From Tubulanus polymorphus (Eukaryota > Nemertea > Palaeonemertea > Tubulaniformes > Tubulanidae): a DNA stretch of 64,000 bases. Under the pieces are notes generated by a model. The model was not told the DNA's origin and did no database searches. It saw nothing but the letters and a program-made list of their open reading frames with translations. The stretch spans positions 13,820,275-13,884,274 of the forward strand of contig NC_134032.1 of NCBI RefSeq assembly GCF_964204645.1. Direction: 5' to 3'. The position numbers and the translations under genes are program-made. This document shows, piece after piece, positions 61,001 to 64,000 of the stretch; the stretch's first letter is position 1; each line of letters starts with the position of its first letter.

Positions 61001-63584
61001 TTCTGCGACATGATCACCCCACGCACCCCAACCCCATGCATTCAATAGATAACTAACATAATTGTTTGAACACAAATCTTCAATTAACAACTGAAGACCC
61101 AGTTCGTCTAATAGAGGACCCAGATAACTAACATAATTGTTTGAACACAAATCTTCAATTAACAACTGAAGACCCAGTTCGTCTAATAGAGGACCCAGAT
61201 AACTAACATAATTGTTTGAACACAAATCTTCAATTAACAACTGAAGACCCAGTTCGTCTAATAGAGGACCCAGATAACTAACATAATTGTTTGAACACAA
61301 ATCTTCAATTAACAACTGAAGACCCAGATAACTAACATAATTGTTTGAACACAAATCTTCAATTAACAACTGAAGACCCAGTTCCTCTAATATAGGACCC
61401 AGTTCCTCCGTCGGTTGTTTTAATAGATTTGAATGTTTGAATTGAACTACCTGTAATTTAAAATCAAGAGCTCACTCCAACTCACAATTACGGAACTGGT
61501 CGGTTCTGAGTAGAACCGTCTTATCCCTATTGTTGGGTTTTTTTCATTCATGGAATTCAAAAGAAAAATTAAATTTGAAAACGCTTTTCAGATCTGATAA
61601 TGATAACTATTTTATGGTTGTTTCTATTCCTTTCTCAACATCTCCTATAGAAATACTCTCAAAATCATAAAAATTTCTAGGTCATTCTTAATGAAACTGC
61701 CATTTATGATATAAAACTACGCTCATATTTGGTAAAAACTGCAATTAGAGATATGAGATTTAGTCTGGTTTTGATATTTCTGATATTGTGGGAGTTTTAA
61801 TAAATTTGACAAATTGAAGAATCAGTTAACTGTCGTTGTATATATTCATCCCCTTACCTGTATTTATGTAGCATCCTGCTGTGAGTCCCAGTACGCGCTC
61901 AAAGACTGTCTCACTGCGAGCGCTGAAACTTTTACATCTATCGCGTCGCGTTCCAGTACCCCCGCGTGCACACGGTACGACGGGCAGCTCCGCGTGAAAA
62001 CAACATAAATCTATATGTGAAGTAGATATATATCAGTTAACAGTGTGTGTGTGCCGGCCGCCGCTGCCACGGTGGTGGTGTGTTAAACAATTCATTCAAT
62101 ATTTATACCCTGTTATATTACTCACATATCTATAATGAGATGTATCACCTCTTTCTCCAGCTATCTGATTTATTTATTAGTATTTTAGTATATGTTTATT
62201 GGATTATTGATTAAATGTATTAATTGAAATATTTTAAGACGCAAGAAGGCGTTTGCCAGCCGTGTTTTAAGTTAAATTACGAGTATTTGAAAGATCTTAT
62301 TGCATGGGCTCAGTTCCACAGTTGTATGTTAGAGTTAACTCTGAGTTAAAGTTAGTACATTTTCAATGTTTTAACTCGGAGTCAAATTAAACTCAGAACT
62401 GTGGAACTGGATCCTGAATCGCAACAATCTGAGCGGTCCCTAGCGCTTAGAGGAGACATCTAAAGTGGGTGGTACCTAGAGGATTCCTGCAGGCGTGTTG
62501 GAAGCAATTTTTTGATTGTCGCAGCCGATTTTTGACAGGTTCTAATATGTTGCCGCAGCCAATTTACTTTAATTATTTCGAAAACATGATATTCAAAGAT
62601 GTTATTCAGTAAAATGTTATTCAGTAAATTTTTACAGTGGCTTTCGCTGCTGCAGTCGCTGCACTTCCAACACCACTTTCCTTAGTAGGTGGCTACTAGA
62701 CAACAATCACTTCTGAGTGGCTCCTGGAGGACCCTAGTATGTGCCTCCTTGAAGTGGTGGCTCCTAGATGACTTGGTCCGGGCTTCCCTTTCTTCTAGTG
62801 GTTAGTTTTGTCATCCGCAGTAAATTCATGCATTCATTTGTATTTTACAGATGCGAAGAAACAAAGCCAGATGGCGGCACTGTCCCGAGAACGCGATCAC
62901 CTCGTCCAGAACATCCGTGCTTACGAATCAGTGTTCGACACCAATCAACAGTTGATTAAAGAACTTAAAAGTATGATTCATTTATCCTTAGATTCATTCA
63001 CACGATTGATTCGCTTGTCTCTTACCCTTTTCCGTGATCATTACCTATCACTGCCGGTCGGGAGGATTAAAATCAGTAGAATATCTCGGAGCATTCAAAT
63101 TGATAAATCCTGAAAGGCTTGAGAAACTGGTAGACCCTGTAAGGGTTCAATGTTCAAACTGTTTACACTTCGGTCGACAATCAGGATTGCAGACATTGTC
63201 GACGAGTAGAATCGGTCGACAATCGGGGTTGTAGACATTGTCGACGAGTAGAATCGGTCGACAACCGGGAACCGATTTGTCGGTATGTCGGTTTGTCGGT
63301 TTGTCTTGAAAAGTACGCAGCCGGATTGCTCCTTTTCTATAAATGTATCTTTGAGCGGGGAACTATTCCACGCTATACTGGACTTGAACCGACCTGACTT
63401 GATAAATATGTTTACAAACTCAACAAGGGAAAAAATCTCAAATTAGAATTAAATTCTAAAATGATTAAAGGTGGTTGTTGATTTTTCTTTGTTGACAGTT
63501 TTAGTGAACGAAGCGACACAAGAAGAGCAACGTCTTGTAAAAGAATTACGTAAACTGGATATAACTCCCGACAAACTGAAAGAT
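29021..63584 (+). CDS. SMCHD1: SMCHD1 (SMC flexible hinge domain-containing protein 1), 31 exons, 3' end beyond window
   Basis: A non-canonical SMC-family chromatin ATPase. In mammals SMCHD1 silences the inactive X, imprinted loci and D4Z4 repeats by dimerising through its GHKL ATPase and its hinge. The 31 exons found here are in phase and encode 1702 codons, colinear with human residues 1 to about 1705 of 2005. Recognisable blocks run the whole length: [75 protein letters not shown]. The hinge and C-terminus lie beyond 64000. The start is [11 protein letters not shown] at 29021; the next codon is also ATG. Introns are repeat-rich, and intron 29 contains a complete antisense gene. Exons are listed in the sub-entries. 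Confidence 0.97.
30662..31060 (+). repeat. About 50-bp tandem repeat of family C type, SMCHD1 intron 3
   Basis: Seven or more copies of a unit with 'ttaagaccagtctaagctca', 'ttttggttctataaccaatc' and 'taacaac'. The same words form the arms of the family C hairpins, so the array may have grown from one arm. Confidence 0.85.
31590..31990. repeat. Diverged duplicated block, SMCHD1 intron 4
   Basis: 'gggaaaaacttgg(g)aatttt' and 'aactgtgggaac(a/c)atg' each occur twice, once near 31605-31695 and once near 31920-31975. Confidence 0.6.
32241..32677. mobile_element. Non-autonomous DNA transposon with 16-bp inverted ends, SMCHD1 intron 5
   Basis: Left end CAGGGTTTCCAGCGGT. Reverse complement of the right end is CAGGGTTTCCAGTGGT (15 of 16 identical). 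Both sides are flanked by TATCT, a likely target-site duplication. The 437-bp interior is rich in 'aagtccttcc' words and has no transposase. The ends beginning CAGGG recall hAT elements, but hAT duplications are normally 8 bp. Confidence 0.75.
32738..32852. repeat. Inverted repeat with about 30-bp arms, SMCHD1 intron 5
   Basis: 'gtctgaaaatgtttccttga' plus 'gcaggtagt' on the left. The right arm 'actaccagctcaaggaaaca' continues to 'tttttttcggac'. It is 60 bp from the CAGGG element. Confidence 0.75.
33400..33985 (+). repeat. About 105-bp tandem repeat, SMCHD1 intron 6
   Basis: About five units with 'ggaacctcttgataagaaac', 'cctcactgaggatatctta' and 'cagggaatttgaatttttgg', then 'tgtcttcttgtttttgc'. 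The same array occurs in intron 25 at 49040-49480. Confidence 0.85.
34275..34384. repeat. Hairpin element, family A copy (GTTCCACAGTT ends)
   Basis: Left 'gggtccggttccacagttca', right 'acaactgtggaactgggtcc', interior 'gagttaa'/'ttaactc' words. Other copies: 34713-34826, 43501-43614, 58366-58480, 62306-62416; a partial one at 46325-46392. Confidence 0.88.
34713..34826. repeat. Hairpin element, family A copy
   Basis: 'aggacccagttccacagttg' to 'agaactgtggaactggaccc'. Oriented opposite to the 34275 copy with respect to its asymmetric centre. Confidence 0.88.
34883..43887 (+). CDS. SMCHD1: SMCHD1 exons 8-19: transducer-like and middle region
   Basis: Exons 34883-35055, 35597-35699, 36149-36362, 40009-40132, 40506-40565, 40867-40999, 41337-41531, 41955-42175, 42569-42762, 42849-42926, 43094-43213, 43743-43887. 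Conserved blocks include [105 protein letters not shown] and [17 protein letters not shown]. Exon 11 carries an acidic [10 protein letters not shown] insert where human has a DDEDD stretch. Exon 8 ends in the donor GTTAGT, as does exon 13. Confidence 0.96.
35095..35504. repeat. Family E palindromic element interrupted by a family B hairpin
   Basis: The ends 'tttcagtgctgactcattga' and 'gatacactgaaaggg' are inverted. The interior has 'acaccgcactgtggtgtaga' and 'gtgttgaataacgggtacgc'. Bases 35131-35262 are a family B insertion. An uninterrupted relative lies at 47268-47545, and a rearranged one at 58481-58866. Confidence 0.85.
35131..35262. mobile_element. Family B hairpin inserted into a family E element
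   Basis: Compared with 47300-47330, where 'agtgctgg' runs directly into 'agataattt', this copy has 132 extra bases at exactly that point. The insert begins 'gctcggtttcacaaaaaagt' and ends 'cgtgaaactgggaccggg'. The insert is thus a mobile unit, with no target duplication longer than a few bases. Confidence 0.85.
36363..40008. other. SMCHD1 intron 10 (3.6 kb)
   Basis: Contains a diverged family C hairpin (37036-37168), another family C-like stretch around 38275-38400, and scattered 'gaactgggttc' words. The rest is AT-rich unique-looking sequence. I find no exon on either strand. Confidence 0.55.
37036..37168. repeat. Hairpin element, diverged family C copy
   Basis: 'ggtgccagttacacagacat' on the left, 'catgactgtgcagctgggct' on the right, with 'agaccagtctaagacc' and 'agaccagtcttaagatt' inside. 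Confidence 0.75.
40168..40313. repeat. Hairpin element, family C copy
   Basis: 'ctggggccagttgcacagtc' to 'gactatgcaaccggcccctg', in SMCHD1 intron 11. The interior is nearly identical to the 12344 copy ('ttaagttgttagattggcta'). Confidence 0.88.
40690..40815 (+). repeat. 15-19 bp tandem repeat, SMCHD1 intron 12
   Basis: About six copies of 'ttgatttgaattgagtcttg' and close variants. Confidence 0.75.
41672..41814. repeat. Hairpin element, family C copy
   Basis: 'aggggccggttccatagtca' to 'tgactatggaaccgacccct', in SMCHD1 intron 14. Confidence 0.88.
42225..42500 (+). repeat. Dispersed intronic repeat G, SMCHD1 intron 15
   Basis: 'ggaaaactcagggaatcaga', 'ttattgaccatgt(t/a)t', 'gaataaattgtagcatttta' and 'cagaaagtggcgcca' recur in order in intron 27 (50940-51190). 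Pieces also occur in introns 7 (34185-34270 and about 34640) and 13 (41200-41300). Confidence 0.75.
43501..43614. repeat. Hairpin element, family A copy
   Basis: 'aggacccagttccacagttc' to 'acaactgtggaactgggtcc', in SMCHD1 intron 18. Confidence 0.9.
43895..44330 (+). repeat. Imperfect tandem repeat with 'cccctatgacatcatc', SMCHD1 intron 19
   Basis: Five or six diverged units of 'aatccccctatgacatcatc', 'ttggatctatctatgtattg' and 'accattacaaaaatgatggc'. Related units occur in intron 27 at about 50690-50900. Confidence 0.7.
44450..52298 (+). CDS. SMCHD1: SMCHD1 exons 20-29: repeated beta-sandwich region
   Basis: Exons 44450-44762, 45516-45650, 46051-46210, 46775-47118, 47733-48339, 48860-48975, 49634-49695, 50441-50657, 51251-51400, 52166-52298. 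This is the long, less conserved part, predicted in vertebrates to be a series of Ig-like beta domains. Matches include [55 protein letters not shown] and [10 protein letters not shown]. Exon 24 (607 nt) is the largest. Every phase agrees, and no internal stop was found. Confidence 0.95.
44801..45225 (+). mobile_element. tRNA-derived SINE, copy 1, SMCHD1 intron 20
   Basis: The head resembles a tRNA: A-box-like GTGGCCGAGCGGTTAGAG and B box GGTTCGAACCCC. It is followed by a conserved body ('gtcctcgggcaagacacttg', 'gagtaaatgggtacctgg') and a tail 'agcgctatataagacacata' with (ATT)n. The 'GCGCTATATAA' plus triplet tail matches ends shared by many animal SINE/LINE families. Copy 2 is at 54691-55017 in the same orientation. 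Confidence 0.88.
46325..46392. repeat. Hairpin element, truncated family A copy
   Basis: 'gggtccagttccacagttct' and one arm only; the other arm has decayed or was never present. Confidence 0.7.
47268..47545. repeat. Family E palindromic element, uninterrupted copy, SMCHD1 intron 23
   Basis: 'taaccctttcagtgctgact' at the left and 'acgcaatgaaagggttaact' at the right. Internal 'caccgcactgcggtgtagac' and 'tacatcgcggcgcggtgtat' are also inverted, so it can fold into a long branched hairpin. Confidence 0.85.
48449..48575. repeat. Hairpin element, family B copy
   Basis: 'gggcccagtttcacaaaaaa' to 'ttttcgtgaaactgggccct', SMCHD1 intron 24. Confidence 0.88.
49040..49480 (+). repeat. About 105-bp tandem repeat, SMCHD1 intron 25
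   Basis: Same unit as 33400-33985 ('aaggaacctcttgataagaa', 'ccctcactgaggatatctta', 'tgttgttcttgctggtgac'), again about four or five copies. Confidence 0.85.
50940..51190 (+). repeat. Dispersed intronic repeat G, SMCHD1 intron 27
   Basis: Copy of the 42225-42500 repeat: 'gaaaaatctcagggaactt', 'taattgaccatgtatttctt', 'gaataaattgtaacatttta'. Confidence 0.72.
51495..51598. repeat. Hairpin element, family D (GGGCCCGGTTTTATAGACTGG ends)
   Basis: Left 'gggcccggttttatagactg', right 'cagtctataaaaccgggccc', with a perfect terminal inverted match of about 20 bases. It directly abuts a family B element. Confidence 0.9.
51599..51710. repeat. Hairpin element, family B copy abutting family D
   Basis: 'gggcccagtttcacaaaaag' to 'tttttgtgaaactgggccca'. 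The two palindromes share the flank 'gggcccagggccc'. Confidence 0.9.
52325..52985 (+). repeat. 37-bp minisatellite, about 17 copies, start of SMCHD1 intron 29
   Basis: Unit about 'catgccgcagtaggctcaat' + 'gtttctatctctcctca'. It ends just before the last recognised exon of the antisense LRR-ZU5 gene. Confidence 0.93.
52989..58303 (-). CDS. LRR-ZU5 protein (PIDD1-like), antisense gene nested in SMCHD1 intron 29
   Basis: Minus-strand exons 58303-56076 (coding from ATG at 58180), 54301-54028, 53711-53586, 53428-53280, 53073-52989. Phases agree and give 912 aa. Exon 1 holds about 16 leucine-rich repeats of 23 residues (residues about 65-428; e.g. [33 protein letters not shown]), then a long basic/Ser-rich linker. 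The other exons encode a ZU5-type domain from about residue 757: [59 protein letters not shown]. LRRs followed by ZU5 is the PIDD1 arrangement (PIDD1 then has an autoprocessing region and a death domain). Neither is found here: exon 5 reads [21 protein letters not shown] and stops. A GTACGT donor six bases before the stop leaves open a longer form. Exon 1 is much more CG-rich than its surroundings. Confidence 0.88.
53116..53190 (-). mobile_element. 3' tail fragment of a SINE/LINE inside an LRR-ZU5 intron
   Basis: Minus strand 'gggtgcgctatatgagaaaa' followed by (ATT)n, the same kind of 'GCGCTATAT...ATTATT' tail as the SINEs at 44801 and 54691, but with a different body. Confidence 0.65.
53745..53970 (+). 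repeat. 30-bp minisatellite, about 7 copies, LRR-ZU5 intron 2
   Basis: Unit 'cagtagctactataaccaac' + 'ttctggggcc'. 30 bp keeps frames open on both strands, so short ORFs here are artefacts. Confidence 0.92.
54691..55017 (+). mobile_element. tRNA-derived SINE, copy 2, in SMCHD1 intron 29
   Basis: Same body and tail as 44801-45225 ('gtcctcgggcaagacacttg', 'gcctggctggatttagcgct', (ATT)n). The head has a short deletion between the A-box-like and B-box parts ('gagtgcttgactcgtgggtt'). On the LRR-ZU5 strand it is antisense, inside that gene's first coding intron. Confidence 0.9.
58366..58480. repeat. Hairpin element, family A copy
   Basis: 'ctggacccagtgccacagtt' to 'caactgtggaactggaccct', immediately followed by a family E element. 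Confidence 0.88.
58481..58866. repeat. Family E element, rearranged copy
   Basis: Starts with inverted 'tagtgcggtgtatgaatctg' sequence and continues into 'gtgttgaataacgcgcgtac' ... 'tgcactgaaagggttaaac'. It has parts of the element in both orientations. Confidence 0.75.
58867..60660. other. Unassigned part of SMCHD1 intron 29
   Basis: AT-rich sequence without recognised exons on either strand. A short open frame at 60200-60391 (with [15 protein letters not shown]) lacks splice or family support. A (GTA)n tract lies at about 60137-60160. On the minus strand this is the 5' intron of the LRR-ZU5 gene if the first exon near 61858 is real. Confidence 0.45.
60661..60736 (+). repeat. (CACCAG)n microsatellite
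   Basis: About eleven copies of CACCAG flanked by CAG triplets, in SMCHD1 intron 29. Confidence 0.95.
61047..61390. repeat. 75-bp tandem repeat, about five copies
   Basis: Unit with 'gataactaacataattgttt', 'gaacacaaatcttcaattaa' and 'caactgaagacccagttcgt', then 'ctaatagaggaccca'. One copy lacks the last part. 75 bp is 25 codons, and the minus strand is open through the array ([20 protein letters not shown]). Confidence 0.92.
61858..62000 (-). other. Candidate untranslated first exon of the LRR-ZU5 gene
   Basis: A CG-rich minus-strand stretch in AT-rich surroundings ends at a strong donor, TACAG|GTAAGG (61858/61857). Joined to the acceptor at 58304, it would not be in frame with the LRR reading frame. 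It would therefore act as 5' UTR, consistent with the first in-frame ATG at 58180. The 5' limit is a guess. Confidence 0.45.
62306..62416. repeat. Hairpin element, family A copy
   Basis: 'gggctcagttccacagttgt' to 'cagaactgtggaactggatc', SMCHD1 intron 29. Confidence 0.86.
62493..62676. repeat. MITE-like element, copy 2
   Basis: Terminal inverted GTGTTGGAAG / CTTCCAACAC. Interior shared with 17337-17490. Confidence 0.78.
62851..63584 (+). CDS. SMCHD1: SMCHD1 exons 30-31: coiled coil leading to the hinge
   Basis: Exons 62851-62970 and 63499-63584. They encode [20 protein letters not shown]... and [19 protein letters not shown], a heptad-like helical stretch that precedes the SMC hinge in human SMCHD1. 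Exon 31 ends at GAT|gtacgt in phase 0. The remaining sequence to 64000 is intron, and the hinge exons are outside the window. They are reached only after the 10.5-kb intron 29. Confidence 0.94.
63150..63300 (+). repeat. GGTCGACAATC-type tandem repeat, SMCHD1 intron 30
   Basis: Two and a half units of about 50 bp with 'cggtcgacaatcggggttgt' and 'agacattgtcgacgagtaga', then short 'tgtcggt' repeats. Each unit can also pair within itself (GTCGACAAT/ATTGTCGAC). Confidence 0.8.
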
Positions 63585-63639
63585 GTACGTATTACACTCA
63601 CTTGCCACTGTTTCCTCTCCATTGATTATGCACATTATT

Positions 63640-63945
63640 CACGGTCCCTATAACTCCTTAGAAAAAATGCTTTTAAATGTGCTTGAAATTTCTTTAACTG
63701 GAGCAATATGCCCAAAACTCTTTTAATTTTGAGAAATTGGCAACTAGAAATGCTTGTAGTGGTACATCAAACTACGCCGCAATCTGGCACAAATGGGACC
63801 AGGATTATTTTACCCGATTAAGCGGTTACCAATTAAGAAACTTAGCGTATAGGATATAAATTGCTTACAAAACCACTGATTTATCAGTTTACTGAGATGA
63901 ACAGTACTGATTTAGGAGGAGTCTACAGTAATTGGGATAATGATG
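63640..63945 (+). repeat. Dispersed repeat, copy 2 (SMCHD1 intron 31)
   Basis: Counterpart of 11690-12000 with the same block order, in the last visible intron. Confidence 0.85.
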
Positions 63946-64000
63946 ATAATGAAAGTGATGCGGACACATCATCCAAATTTGAAATTTTCTCCCTTCAAAA

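Overview
This is eukaryotic nuclear DNA from an invertebrate animal. All recognisable genes are split by many GT-AG introns, and there are no operons or ribosome binding sites. The introns are full of minisatellites and short hairpin elements. There are tRNA-derived SINEs and a LINE scrap. The gene content (PHTF, IAH1, an astacin with ShKT domains, SMCHD1) fits a marine bilaterian. A lophotrochozoan such as a mollusc, annelid or brachiopod is my best guess, but the sequence alone does not prove it.

Layout from left to right. 23-103 (+) is the terminal exon of an unidentified upstream gene. 2374-13680 (+) is a complete PHTF gene in 17 coding exons (910 aa predicted), with minisatellites in several introns and in its 3' region. 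15977-17808 (-) is a five-exon nucleolar-type RRM protein (276 aa), convergent with PHTF. 18372-21764 (+) is a six-exon IAH1-like SGNH esterase (256 aa), head-to-head with the RRM gene. 22993-27355 (-) is a nine-exon secreted astacin metalloprotease with two C-terminal ShKT domains (416 aa), convergent with IAH1. 29021-63584 and beyond (+) is SMCHD1, with 31 coding exons and 1702 codons inside the window. It is cut by the window edge just before the SMC hinge domain. Nested antisense in SMCHD1 intron 29 (10.5 kb) is an LRR-ZU5 gene of the PIDD1-like type, 52989-58303 (-), with a probable untranslated first exon near 61858-62000.

Exon models were built by hand. I matched splice sites and checked that codon phases agree across every junction: PHTF totals 2733 nt, IAH1 771, astacin 1251, RRM 831, SMCHD1 5106 so far, all divisible by three. 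Family assignments rest on remembered conserved motifs, not on a search.

The genes share no single pathway. PHTF is a membrane protein of poorly known function. The RRM protein is probably nucleolar, IAH1 is a lipase/esterase, and the astacin is secreted. SMCHD1 is a chromatin ATPase, and the LRR-ZU5 protein looks like a signalling scaffold. The most unusual material is non-coding: repeat-duplicated splice sites in PHTF; several families of 100-450 bp palindromic elements in almost every long intron, one of them caught inserted into another so that its exact ends are visible; and the complete antisense gene inside SMCHD1.
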